Of a stretch of DNA of 64,000 nucleotides, positions 26,136-36,300 are shown piece by piece. The notes beneath the pieces were generated by a model. That model was given only the letters and a program-made list of their open reading frames with translations. It did not search any database and was not told where the DNA came from. Position 1 is the stretch's first letter. Each line of letters opens with the position of its first letter. The position numbers and the translations under genes are program-made. The DNA is from Flammeovirgaceae bacterium UBA6059 (GTDB lineage Bacteria; Bacteroidota; Bacteroidia; Cytophagales; Cyclobacteriaceae), in the NCBI GenBank assembly GCA_002435755.1, contig DIYH01000046.1:186001-250000 (forward strand), in the 5' to 3' direction.

Positions 26136-26353
26136 GTGTCCATTCCACAATCTTTAACGGCAGCTAAATAACCCTACGCTCGAGACAATACATTCCAAGT
26201 TAAGGCCAAATAACCTCTGGTCATTAGTTATTACCAATAGTGATAGATGCTTCTAGAACTCGAAGCGCCTACCGGACAAATTTGTAAAACCAATCTAGAA
26301 CCAACATCAACTCCAAAAACCTTCCATCAACCTCTTACACTTCTTGGAGAGGC

Positions 26354-27253
26354 ATGCTATTTCTCATTGCAGGCATTGTTACGCTTCTGCCCAATATCAA
26401 TAGTGCCTTAGCTCTGATCATAGGGTTGGTTACCGGTTATTTTCTTGGTCATCCTTTTCCAAAACATAATAGTCAAGTCGTCTCAAATCTGCTCAAGATC
26501 GCTGTGGTCGGTCTTGCTTTTGGCATGAACTGGCAAGAGACGCTGACTACAGGTATGGATAGCATTGGACTCACGATCTGCTTCATTACATTAACTGTAG
26601 GTACGACCATGCTACTCAGTCGTCAACTGAAACTACCTGACAAGCTCTCTTATCTGCTAGGCATAGGTACAGCCATATGCGGTGGTAGCGCCATTGCGAC
26701 GGTCACCCCTATCATCTCCGCTACAGAAAAAGACATCAGTATCTCTATTGGAGTAGTCTTTTTACTTAATGCGATTGCCTTGCTGCTTTTTCCAATGATA
26801 GGTCAGTGGTTGGGGCTCAGTCAAGACCAGTTTGGTACATGGGCAGCCATTGCCATACACGACACCAGTTCGGTGGTCGGAGCTGCAAGCATCTATGGGA
26901 ATGAAGCTCTACAGGTTGCTACTACCGTAAAATTAGTACGCGCTTTATGGATTGTTCCTGTAGCTGTTTTCTCGGTACTTGTTTTTAAAAGCAAAAACAG
27001 AAACGTTAGGTTGCCATGGTTCATTTTCCTTTTCATAGCTGTTGTATTTGCCAAGGGTGCTTTACCTATCTCAGCTACTCAGACAGGCTACATTGTACAT
27101 GGGGCAAAATCGCTTATGGTCCTTGCACTCTTCTTTGTGGGTTCCAGCCTACCGGGAATTGATCTGAAAACGCTTGGATGGAAAGCACTGGCACTGGGGA
27201 TAGCATTATGGCTTTTGGTGTCGGTGGCTTCCTTGTTACTCATACTGAATTAG
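26354..27253 (+). CDS. YeiH/UPF0324 family membrane protein, putative anion exporter
   Basis: A 299-residue polytopic protein with about ten hydrophobic helices. Family stretches include GIGTAICGGSAIATVTPII, IAIHDTSSVVGAASIYG and TTVKLVRALWIVPVAV. The family (Cons_hypoth698) is annotated as putative sulfate exporters, with weak experimental support. The start at 26354 gives a slightly short first helix, but no better ATG was found. The downstream ankyrin gene is convergent, separated by 2 bp. Confidence 0.9.
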   Translation: MLFLIAGIVTLLPNINSALALIIGLVTGYFLGHPFPKHNSQVVSNLLKIAVVGLAFGMNWQETLTTGMDSIGLTICFITLTVGTTMLLSRQLKLPDKLSYLLGIGTAICGGSAIATVTPIISATEKDISISIGVVFLLNAIALLLFPMIGQWLGLSQDQFGTWAAIAIHDTSSVVGAASIYGNEALQVATTVKLVRALWIVPVAVFSVLVFKSKNRNVRLPWFIFLFIAVVFAKGALPISATQTGYIVHGAKSLMVLALFFVGSSLPGIDLKTLGWKALALGIALWLLVSVASLLLILN

Positions 27254-27255
27254 CA

Positions 27256-28107
27256 TCAAATACGAATAGCTTTCACCTGCATATCAGGCTCTTCCAACGT
27301 CAGCGCCAGCACTTTGTCCTCGACCACTTCAAACTCAATCTTGATAGAAGGCGCGGCATATGCACCAAAGGTGTTGTCTTTAATTCTATACATCCCGGTA
27401 CCAAAAGTGCCCTTCCGTCCAAAAGACATCATATTTCTCATATTCAGGCCAACAAAAAACACTTCCGTCTCGCTCTCTCCGTAGCGGTACTCGCCTTGAA
27501 ACAATTCTTTTTCCTTGTCAGAGACTACTTTACTTTCCGGACGGGGGTCGGCATCTCCTAATTCTTCTAAATAGTCTATAACTCCTTTTACTTTAGAGTG
27601 CTCCACATCTGTCATCGAGTCCATACGTAAACCCGCTTTCGCATGGTCCAGCAAGCTAATGCCATGAGGCCCTGTCATGGACTGAATACCGGGGCGAGTC
27701 TCTACGATAGCCTTCACTACATTATACTCGCCTAACATTGCATAAGTAAAGATGGTAGGGCGCGCGCCATACTCTATCAAAAGCAAAGCTATGTCCCGTC
27801 TACCGATGTGAGAGGCAGCATCAATAGCCGACTCCCAATCACCAAAGCCCCAGTCCCATGTTGCTCGTGAAAGTTCCGGACGTTTTGAAATCAGTGCCTT
27901 TACTTTATCAAAATCAGAATGAGATTTACCAACCACTTCCTTAGCTGTTCCGTCATCTATGGCTGGGTATAGGTAGTATCGCTCTTCATTATCAGAGGGA
28001 TGCATCGAATCGGTGCTTCGAGTGTTAGCGGTGATGAGGTTAGGTGTTGACACAGCCAACATACCAAGTACTGAGCTTTTGACCAACGTACGTCTTGATC
28101 CATTCAT
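27256..28107 (-). CDS. Exported ankyrin-repeat protein with twin-arginine-like signal
   Basis: A 283-residue protein. The N-terminus SRRTLVKSSVLGMLA fits a Tat signal (S-R-R-x-L-x-K followed by a mild hydrophobic core). About three ankyrin repeats follow (roughly 65-165, for example GFGDWESAIDAASHIGRRDI and ALLLIEYGARPTIFTYAMLG). The C-terminal 100 residues form a beta-rich domain I do not recognise. It overlaps the upstream LytTR membrane regulator by 4 bp, so both are made from one transcript and may act together. Confidence 0.78.
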   Translation of the reverse strand: MNGSRRTLVKSSVLGMLAVSTPNLITANTRSTDSMHPSDNEERYYLYPAIDDGTAKEVVGKSHSDFDKVKALISKRPELSRATWDWGFGDWESAIDAASHIGRRDIALLLIEYGARPTIFTYAMLGEYNVVKAIVETRPGIQSMTGPHGISLLDHAKAGLRMDSMTDVEHSKVKGVIDYLEELGDADPRPESKVVSDKEKELFQGEYRYGESETEVFFVGLNMRNMMSFGRKGTFGTGMYRIKDNTFGAYAAPSIKIEFEVVEDKVLALTLEEPDMQVKAIRI

Positions 28108-28901
28108 TTCTTTTTCAATTTTGAGGTTTCATTCAGAATAGTTTCAATATCGAGGGGTTGATAAGACCGGCCGACCTTAAGCCTGATCCCTCCTTCCAGA
28201 AGTACATATTCATCGCGCTGCTCACGTTCCTTACCAATTATAAAACTGGTGTTAACGAGATATTTTCGATGTATGCGTATGAACTCTGGCTCCAACTCTT
28301 CGCTCATTTTGTCCATGGTCGAACGCTTTACGAGCTGAGAGTCTTCAGTATATAGTTTAAGATAATGGTCGTCTGCCTCGACGTATCTGATCAAGGCGGT
28401 TTGGATAGTCACAGATTTTCGACCGACACTTCCCCGTACCAACCTCCTAGCCTTTTTCTGGTAAGTGAAAAATATATATACACACGCGCCAATAACCAGT
28501 ATAAGGTGGAAGAGTGCCTCTCTACCGAAATATTGTCTGGCGTATTTGATGTTGAAGAAGTCATCAAAAAAGCCCAGCAGGTACATAATGGCTCCAGAAC
28601 CTGCATAAAAGATCAGGATGGATGATATACTGATCACAATAGCACTCACCACGTAGTATCGAGGGTAGCGATCCAACACAAGTTTTGATACCTGGAGTAT
28701 TGATGGCAAGAGTGACAGGAACAAAAGCAGCGAGATGAGCAGATAGGTAACTGAGCGTACAGGACTGTAAGTGGTGCTTGCACCGTATCTGATTACATTT
28801 TGTATCATCGCAAGGGCGAAAAGCACCAAAAGGAACGCTGAGGAAGCAATAAAAAACTTACGCTCCTTTTTGATCCAATTTTGCTGATAGCCCATGGTCA
28901 T
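28104..28901 (-). CDS. Membrane-bound LytTR DNA-binding regulator
   Basis: A 265-residue protein with four predicted transmembrane helices (about 17-36, 50-68, 80-110, 128-146) and a C-terminal LytTR domain (about 165-262). LytTR landmarks are IRYVEADDHYLKLYTEDSQL, FIRIHRKYLVNTSFI and LKVGRSYQPL. LytTR domains bind direct repeats in promoters; here the domain is attached to the membrane with no receiver. It is cotranscribed with the Tat-ankyrin gene. Its ligand and targets are unknown. Confidence 0.88.
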   Translation of the reverse strand: MTMGYQQNWIKKERKFFIASSAFLLVLFALAMIQNVIRYGASTTYSPVRSVTYLLISLLLFLSLLPSILQVSKLVLDRYPRYYVVSAIVISISSILIFYAGSGAIMYLLGFFDDFFNIKYARQYFGREALFHLILVIGACVYIFFTYQKKARRLVRGSVGRKSVTIQTALIRYVEADDHYLKLYTEDSQLVKRSTMDKMSEELEPEFIRIHRKYLVNTSFIIGKEREQRDEYVLLEGGIRLKVGRSYQPLDIETILNETSKLKKK

Positions 28902-29130
28902 AAGTTAGGTTTTTTGGTTGGTAGCTCCATTCGATGATTAGTGCTTTTGAGCGAATCAACTGAAGGAATGAGTCACAAGTTGGTACTGATCTCCAAATAT
29001 TCGTCAAGCGGATGGCCATAGTCGTGAACCGACAAGGCTTACATGTAACACTGAAGCATAATCAAAGTACAGTTAATCTATTTTGACTCTTTAGCGTTGA
29101 GAATTTTTATATAGCCAGTATCTTCTCACA

Positions 29131-30222
29131 ATGAACCTGACTGATCAGATCAAAAAAATACTCTGGATCACTTTTGCCTGGACCATCATTTCCATCTTAC
29201 AATTTCTTATCGGATGGGGATCGCTTATTGAAGTAGGCGCGAGTGCAAGTGAGGTTCCAAGGTACGATGTATGGATACTGTTTAGGGGTAGTGTTTTGAC
29301 AGGACTAATGGCAGGCTTGTCTGGGGGCACAATACTCACCTTTATCTGGCAAAAATGGCTAAGAACTAAACCATATGGCTGGACGATCAGGAATATACTA
29401 ATTTCTTATACTTCAATGTTTTTCTTGGTCTCCATACCTACGAGCACCTTCTACAATATCAATTTCCTGAATACAACCCTACTCGATCCCAAGCTTTGGG
29501 AAGAGGTAATAGAAAGACATTTCTCGCCTGTAATTATCATTCCATTCGTTTTTTGGTTAATAGTAGTACTTGGAACACTAATCGTCTTTCTTGTAAATGA
29601 TAAGTACGGTCCTGGGGTGTTTGTGAAATTTCTACAAGGAAAATACTTCCATCCTTCAAGAGAAGAGCGTGTCTTTATGTTCCTGGACTTGCGTTCCTCT
29701 ACTACTATCGCAGAAACGCTAGGTGAAGAACGATACTTTGAGTTTCTGCGCGAAGTAGTCCAACTTTCTACTACCAGCATCCTCAAACACAAGGGTGAAA
29801 TCTATCAATATGTAGGCGATGAGATCGTTATCAGCTGGCCACTTCCTCTCGGAGTGGATCAAAGCAATTGTATCAATTGTTTCTTCGATGTTCAGAAAAG
29901 ACTACTATCTCATCGTGAACACTTCGAGAACAAGTACGGTATCCAGCCCGAATTCAAAGCCGGTCTCCACTTTGGCAATGTTATGGCAGGTGAAATTGGT
30001 GTAGTTAAACGGGATATCGCGTACTCGGGAGATGTACTGAACACTACGGCCAGGATCCAAAGCAAATGCAATGAGCTGGGGGTGGATATTCTCCTATCGA
30101 AAATGCTAACGGATAGGATCAGGAGCGAGGTTAATGGTTACATAACTGAAGAGCTCGGAGTGATCGAACTAAGAGGCAAAAAACAAAAGATTTCCCTTTG
30201 TACATTGGTTAATGGCAACTGA
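29131..30222 (+). CDS. Membrane-anchored class III adenylate/guanylate cyclase
   Basis: A 363-residue protein with four or five N-terminal membrane helices (about 10-165) and a C-terminal cyclase homology domain. The two metal-binding aspartates are in MFLDLRSST (near 185) and YQYVGDEIVIS (near 231). The domain ends with IELRGKKQKISLCTL. Whether the product is cAMP or cGMP cannot be decided here. The last 32 bp of similarity recur exactly at 46427. The gene is divergent from the LytTR regulator. Confidence 0.9.
   Translation: MNLTDQIKKILWITFAWTIISILQFLIGWGSLIEVGASASEVPRYDVWILFRGSVLTGLMAGLSGGTILTFIWQKWLRTKPYGWTIRNILISYTSMFFLVSIPTSTFYNINFLNTTLLDPKLWEEVIERHFSPVIIIPFVFWLIVVLGTLIVFLVNDKYGPGVFVKFLQGKYFHPSREERVFMFLDLRSSTTIAETLGEERYFEFLREVVQLSTTSILKHKGEIYQYVGDEIVISWPLPLGVDQSNCINCFFDVQKRLLSHREHFENKYGIQPEFKAGLHFGNVMAGEIGVVKRDIAYSGDVLNTTARIQSKCNELGVDILLSKMLTDRIRSEVNGYITEELGVIELRGKKQKISLCTLVNGN
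30172..30203 (+). repeat. 32-bp exact direct repeat, copy within cyclase gene
   Basis: The sequence at 30172-30203, starting AGAGGCAAAAAACAAAAGAT and ending TTTGTAC, is identical to 46427-46458. In this copy it codes for the RGKKQKISLCT end of the cyclase domain. Confidence 0.95.
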
Positions 30223-30269
30223 AAGTATCAAGAAGACCTCCTAGGTTTCGAGTTGCCATCAACAGTGTA

Positions 30270-32426
30270 TCATTTTACCAGTACCTCTATTCTTCGGTTA
30301 GCCTCATGTTGTTTCTCTGTGCAGTCCACACCGTCAGCACAATCATTTAGCAGATCTGTCTCGCCCCTACCAACCGTATCTATTGTGCTAGGGTCATATT
30401 CATTAGCCACAAAGTAATCTTTCACAGCTACTGCCCTTCTCAGTGATAGGCGCTGATTGTAGCTTGAAGCTCCCCTGCTATCTGTGTGCCCTATCACCTC
30501 AATACTCGGAGATTGGCCATTTCTTAGCAGCTTAAGGATTTGATCCAGGCCTTGTTTCGCCTGATCCGAAAGGTTTGCGGTATTGACATCAAAGAGGGGG
30601 ATATCGACAACTACTCGATCCCCAAGTGAAAGCTCTGATTTTGATGCCAAATCGTCCAAGCCAGTACTTGGCTTAGCCGTTCTCCGATAGGTAAGATCGA
30701 CCAAAATAGAGTCTTTGATGGTCTCATCTAACTCGAATGGTATAAGAAAAGGTTGGAAACCTGGATCTTCACCCGCTACCAGGTACTCTCCAAAGCCTTC
30801 ACTTTTAAAGACATGGCGATCATTTGATGTTTTTGCCCCTTCGAACTCTGATTCATTGTGTCGGAAAGATAGTTGTCTGACAAACACCTCTCCAGTAGCT
30901 TCCTCCGTCAAACGGACACTTATAATCGGGTAAGATTTTACAGTGAGAATCGCCTCAGCCACGTCTTCCTCTATAGCACTAGTACTGAGATCGTAAACTA
31001 TAGGATTGCCTTTCTCAGGCGTACCTATGATTTGATATTTACGACCTTTGAGGGCGTCAAACTGTATTCCATCCTCTGTTTGAGCGAAAGCTATCTCTTC
31101 ACCACTTTCAGCGTCGACAACTTTAAAAGTACCGGACACAGGCTTTCCCGTCACATCATCAATCAATTTCGAGACGATCGAAACAGACGATATAGTAAAA
31201 GCATAAATATCATCGGAACCTTGACCTCCTTGTCGATTACTGGCAAAGTAACCGCTGTTCATCGCCTCATCTATGATAAGGCTGAAATCATCATAGCTAC
31301 TATTAACCGGATAGCCGAGGTTCAAAAGTCGGGAACGTCCATCAAAATCAATTTTGAAAATATCTAATCCGCCAAGTCCCACATGGCCATCACTAGCAAA
31401 ATATAGCTGTCTAGTCTTTGATATGAATGGAAATAATTCATCTCCAGTAGTATTGATTTTATCACCCAGATTCTCAGGACTACTCCACTGCCCTGATTGG
31501 TAGAAAGAAATGTAAAGGTCTGAACCTCCATAACCCCCAGGTCGATTACTGGCAAAAATCACAGAAGACCCGTCCAGTGTAGTTGGGTGACCGGTCGAAA
31601 AACTGTCACCATTGAAGGGCATCTCCTTAAGTGACTCATTTTGCGAATCGTCCCCTTCCACCATAAATAGCTTCAAAAATGATGTATTGCTATTGGGGCT
31701 AGAATTGTTCTTTGTGACAAAGTATTTCTTACCATCGGCAAAAAAGGTCAGCGGCCCATCATGGAATTTGCTACGCGGCAAGTCAAAAGTTGCTACCTCA
31801 GCATTCTTCGATGGGTTGACCTGATATAGGGACAGATACCGCTCGTTACTTCTCTTGTCTAGCGGCTCCCAAGGCGGCCGGTTCCCGCGCGCCGATACAA
31901 ATACTAACTCGTCTCGGTAAAAAGCCGGAGAAAAATCTGATTTGTCAGAGTTGATATTCAATTCACTTACGAGATACGTTAGTGAGTCTATAAAGAATTG
32001 TTCGTAATCATTTAAAGAGATCAGCCGGTTCTGAACACGATCTACATCCTTATCAACCCCTTCAAATAGTTGTTCCGACTTAGATCTGTTACCTAACGTC
32101 AGCAGTGTCTCTGCATAGTCATCCGCAGCAGTAGTTGAAAACTGCGCTCCTATCATCTCAGCTTTCTCAAATGAAGCCGCCGCTAATTCGGACTTGCCGA
32201 TCGACCGATAGCTATCGGCCAACTTTAGCCAAAGTTCACCATTGTCATCATCAGCCTGCAGGGCTCGGGAATAGTAGTCGATGGCGCCTGCATATTGAGC
32301 TTTGGAGTAGGCCTCATCACCCAATGAAATCAACCCCTGGGGACTATCCAACATTGGAATATCTTGAGCGGCCAGATGGACTATTACACCATAAACGATG
32401 ATCAGCGCGGAGAATACTTTTTTCAT
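30270..32426 (-). CDS. OmpA-family protein with TPR and PD40 propeller (T9SS-associated type)
   Basis: A 718-residue exported protein. In order: signal peptide ending LAAQ; TPR-like helices (about 30-130); PD40 propeller (about 150-420, blades such as FSPAFYRDELVFVSARG and FPFISKTRQLYFASDG); one or two Ig-like/carboxypeptidase-regulatory domains; and an OmpA domain (about 600-718) with VIGHTDSRGASSYNQRLSLRRA and a final ANRRIEVLV. It lies 17 bp downstream of a PorP/SprF gene and beyond that the giant type B cargo. This order recurs at gliding/adhesin loci of Bacteroidota, where the OmpA protein may anchor the complex to peptidoglycan. Confidence 0.9.
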   Translation of the reverse strand: MKKVFSALIIVYGVIVHLAAQDIPMLDSPQGLISLGDEAYSKAQYAGAIDYYSRALQADDDNGELWLKLADSYRSIGKSELAAASFEKAEMIGAQFSTTAADDYAETLLTLGNRSKSEQLFEGVDKDVDRVQNRLISLNDYEQFFIDSLTYLVSELNINSDKSDFSPAFYRDELVFVSARGNRPPWEPLDKRSNERYLSLYQVNPSKNAEVATFDLPRSKFHDGPLTFFADGKKYFVTKNNSSPNSNTSFLKLFMVEGDDSQNESLKEMPFNGDSFSTGHPTTLDGSSVIFASNRPGGYGGSDLYISFYQSGQWSSPENLGDKINTTGDELFPFISKTRQLYFASDGHVGLGGLDIFKIDFDGRSRLLNLGYPVNSSYDDFSLIIDEAMNSGYFASNRQGGQGSDDIYAFTISSVSIVSKLIDDVTGKPVSGTFKVVDAESGEEIAFAQTEDGIQFDALKGRKYQIIGTPEKGNPIVYDLSTSAIEEDVAEAILTVKSYPIISVRLTEEATGEVFVRQLSFRHNESEFEGAKTSNDRHVFKSEGFGEYLVAGEDPGFQPFLIPFELDETIKDSILVDLTYRRTAKPSTGLDDLASKSELSLGDRVVVDIPLFDVNTANLSDQAKQGLDQILKLLRNGQSPSIEVIGHTDSRGASSYNQRLSLRRAVAVKDYFVANEYDPSTIDTVGRGETDLLNDCADGVDCTEKQHEANRRIEVLVK

Positions 32427-32443
32427 TTTCTTGATGGTTCTAA

Positions 32444-33361
32444 TTAGAAATATCTAGGTGTAATGACAGTCTTATTGCCCCAGTTGAAGCGATAGTTGAT
32501 CATAAATTCATGGGAGGTAGTAGCCGCTTGCGATAGCACTTCGTCCAAGATGTAGTCCATACCATAACCGATCCTTAACTGATCGGTCGCTTGAAACTCA
32601 AGCAAGAAATTGATAGACTCTGGTGGTCGAACTGATACACCAAACCAAAAAATGTCATTGAAGATCGCATTGAGGTTGATATTGTAACCTACCGGTGAAC
32701 CTGATACCATTTTCAGCAGGAAGTTGGGCTTCAACTTGACATTTCGACTCACTGAAAAAACCGTACCTCCTGTGATGAAGAAGTGGCTCTGTTGCTCAAA
32801 AAGGCTACCCTGCTCTGTCTCTATTGTCGACTTTATCAATACAGGAGCTGATATGCCAAGGTATGCATTGGCCCGATAGTAAAATGCCCCTGCTCCAAAA
32901 TTAGGAACCACCTCATTGAGGTTTACTTGTGTCGGATCGGCTGTTATCACTCTCGCATCAGCATACTGTATACTAAAATTTGACAGTCCGGCCAACAGGC
33001 CGAGGGATAGCGTACCTTTTGGCATATTGATCCTGTAGGCGTAATTAAGTTGGAAAGCACTTTCCCTGTTGAACCCAATCTCGTCTCGCATGAACTGAAC
33101 CCCCAACCCTATGTTCTTATCCTTGATAGGGGCATGAACAGCCAGGTTCTGGGTGTTTGGAGCCCCTTCGAAACCTGCCCATTGCCAGCGGCTGGTGGCT
33201 GTGACGCTCACAGCTTCATGCACACCAGCGTAGGCAGGGTTAATTGCAAGCCCATTGAACATGTATTGAGAGAACCCAGCGAGTTGCTGAGCTGAAATAT
33301 CAGCCACCCAAAAATTGATCAGGATGCCTAAGAAGAGCAGTTTTGATTTCATATTATTCAA
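32444..33361 (-). CDS. PorP/SprF family type IX secretion outer-membrane protein
   Basis: A 305-residue barrel with a signal peptide ending ISAQ and the family start GFSQYMFNGLAINPAYAG. Strand-rich sequence follows to a terminal RYF. It sits 14 bp downstream of the giant type B cargo and 17 bp upstream of the OmpA gene, all on one strand. By analogy with SprB/SprF in Flavobacterium johnsoniae, it is likely the dedicated secretion or attachment partner of the cargo (inference). Confidence 0.92.
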   Translation of the reverse strand: MNNMKSKLLFLGILINFWVADISAQQLAGFSQYMFNGLAINPAYAGVHEAVSVTATSRWQWAGFEGAPNTQNLAVHAPIKDKNIGLGVQFMRDEIGFNRESAFQLNYAYRINMPKGTLSLGLLAGLSNFSIQYADARVITADPTQVNLNEVVPNFGAGAFYYRANAYLGISAPVLIKSTIETEQGSLFEQQSHFFITGGTVFSVSRNVKLKPNFLLKMVSGSPVGYNINLNAIFNDIFWFGVSVRPPESINFLLEFQATDQLRIGYGMDYILDEVLSQAATTSHEFMINYRFNWGNKTVITPRYF

Positions 33362-33375
33362 TTTTTGAGACTTGA

Positions 33376-36300
33376 TTAGCGTCTAATAACAACAAAACCT
33401 TTTAATACTTCTGATCCGTCACCAGGATCAAGCACATAGAAATAAGTACCATCAGGAACCCCGGCATCCTGGGAAATGACTATGCCAATGTCAGCACGAC
33501 CGTCCCAAGCCTTATCGGCATTATTGTAGCCCTTGATTTCAAATATCCTATTGCCGTACCGATTAAAGATCGTAACTGTGTTACCAGCGAATGCTTCAAT
33601 TCCAGGTATGATCCATACATCATCAATGCCATCGCCATTTGGACTAAACAGGTTTGGAATATCCTTTAGATCACAGTTATCTGCATCAAGATGGTCAGGT
33701 ATATTATCCAGATCACAGTCACCCGACTCCTCGGAAGTCAATGTGCCGTCACCATCATCATCGTCATCTAAGTAATTGGGGATACCATCATTGTCGGTAT
33801 CGTCATTGTTGGGGTCACCATCACCATCAAGATCCTCATCTTCATCAAGGATACCATCTCCATCACTATCACATAGGTCAGCATCCAGGAAGTCAGGTAA
33901 GCCATCAGCATCACAGTCATCATTGAAATAGTTGCCATCGTCATTTCGATCCTCTTCACTGCTAGGTGTACCATCACCATCATCGTCAGTGTCTAAATAG
34001 TCCGGTATGCCATCATTGTCAGTATCATCGCTGGTTGGATCATCATCACCATTAACATCCTCGTCAGCCGTCGGCACACCATCTCCATCATCATCTGTAT
34101 CCACACAATTAGGTAATCCATCACCATCGGTATCGTCATTGGCTGGATTGCCGTCATCATTTACATCTTCATCTAAAGATGGTACACCATCACCGTCATC
34201 ATCCGTATCCAGATAGTTCGGAATGCCATCATTATCTAAATCGTCATTGGTCGGATCTCCATCGCCATTAGTGTCTTCGATACTTGTCGGTTTACCATCT
34301 CCATCATCATCTTCATCGAGATAATCGGGTATACCGTCATTGTCAGTATCATCATTATTTGGATCACCGTCTCCATCACGATCTTCATCTACATCAGGTA
34401 CGCCATCACCATCTGTGTCACAAAGGTCTGCATCCAAGTAGTTAGGAATCCCGTCATTGTCACAGTCGTCATTAGTAGGATCACCATCATTATCAGGATC
34501 TTCATTTTTTGTAGGTATACCATCACCGTCATCATCATCGTCCAAGCAGTTAGGGATACCATCGCCATCCGTATCATCATTGGCCGAAGTGCCATTTCCA
34601 TCTACATCTTCATTGATTGACAATACACCATCATTATCATCGTCCGTATCGAGGTAGTCCGAGATGCCATCACCATCAGAGTCATCATTGGTTGGATCAC
34701 CATCGCCGTTGGCGTCTTCGAGCAATGTAGGCTTACCGTCACCATCGTCATCTGGATCGTTTTTGTTATCGATTCCATCGTCATCAGGGTCATCATCTTC
34801 CTCGTCATCATCTGGCACGCCATCACCGTCCGAGTCTAGCAACAGGGTAAGCTCATTGGACACAAGGTTGTCGAGTAGATCCGAGTCTTTTACAACCGCT
34901 CCAGGTATAACCAGAATAACATTTGTGGTGTCGTTGGATTGTACATCAGCTGTAAACGTTCGATTATCGATTGGTGTCAAATTAGAAATATCAGCTCCAG
35001 CTGCACTAACATCGGCAATCTCAAATCCTGTGATATCCTCACTAAACTGTATCTCCAATATGGCGATATCATCAGGAGATATCTTCATAGAAGAACTCGT
35101 GATCTGCACCTCAGGAGGCATCAGCTGCCCTACAGCGATAATCACTTGCTGCGCAGGTTCATTGCCCTGACCATCAGCATCTGTAACCACCCCTTGGTCA
35201 ATGTCTATTGTAATCGGGTTGACCGACGTAGGTACTATACTAACCGTGAATGTACTATCGTCTAATACGGTCAACTCACTGGCAGTACTATTCGTCAACG
35301 TAGCGTCAGACAACTCAAATCCGCTGACGGGTTCGCTAAAGGCAACTTTAAAAGCGATAGTATCTAAAGTGCTCAGCGTTGGCGGAGCATCGAGTATTTC
35401 TACAGTAGGTGCTGTTCCTACCGGAATCAATACAATGTCCGAAGCAGTATTCAGATTATCATCCAAGTCAACCGCAACACTTGCTGGTACCTGGATGGTA
35501 ACATCCGCAATGGTTGTAGGCGTGACCTGCACGGTAAACTCTTGATCATTTACGTTAGTGAAATCAGATAATGATGCATTTGTAACGGTGATGTCCCCTT
35601 GGACGAATTCCGTTATCTCTTCTGAGAAAGTAATCCTCGCCATAAAAACATCTAGGCTTGTGATGAGGGCTGGGGTATCGGATATGACCACACTCGGAGG
35701 TGTTGCATCAAAAACAACGGTGACTGGTGACGCTGCACGATTGCCATTGTTAGCAGCATCCTCTGCTACATTAGCATCTACCTCAATGGTAACATCCGCT
35801 TCTGCGTCTGGCGTAATCGTCACCTCATACCTTGAACCACTCAGCGATCTAAAACCTGACCCTGTACCATTATCTAGATCAATATCCGACAAGCTAAACC
35901 CACTTACGTCTTCAGAGAATCGGATCTCTACCATAAATGGATCTATCGAATTAATGATGTCAGGTGCATTGAGTATCTCTACCGTAGGACGCGTATTGTC
36001 AGGATTGACTATCACATTTACGGTCATCGTATTGGCGGTAGCCGAAAAATTGATACCATCAGAAACGGTGAATGTAAATGATGTGTAAGGAGAGCCCACT
36101 TCACCATTCACTGGCTCAAAATACATATTGCCTATGTCAGAGACTGTGACGACTTGTCCAGCACTCATTTCTTCACCACTATCCAACTGATCGTCACTAT
36201 CGGCATCAAGGAAAAGCTGACCTACCCCGGGTAAAGTCTCCACCCTTACGGCAGTGAGCTCATCACCTACGTCTGCATCTGTAAAAGCATAGTCTGAAGA

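Noticed and set aside
33680..34840. Short regularly spaced repeats that look like a CRISPR or satellite array
   Set aside because: They are coding repeats: the Asp-rich TSP3 array of the giant surface protein (DDDGDG, DTDNDGIPDYLD). Spacing is not CRISPR-like, and no cas gene is present.
34664..35170. Ser/Pro-rich plus-strand frames opposite the giant gene (also 35558-36088 and others)
   Set aside because: They are antisense images of the GAT/GAC-rich repeats. They have no export signal, no ribosome site and composition explained wholly by the other strand.
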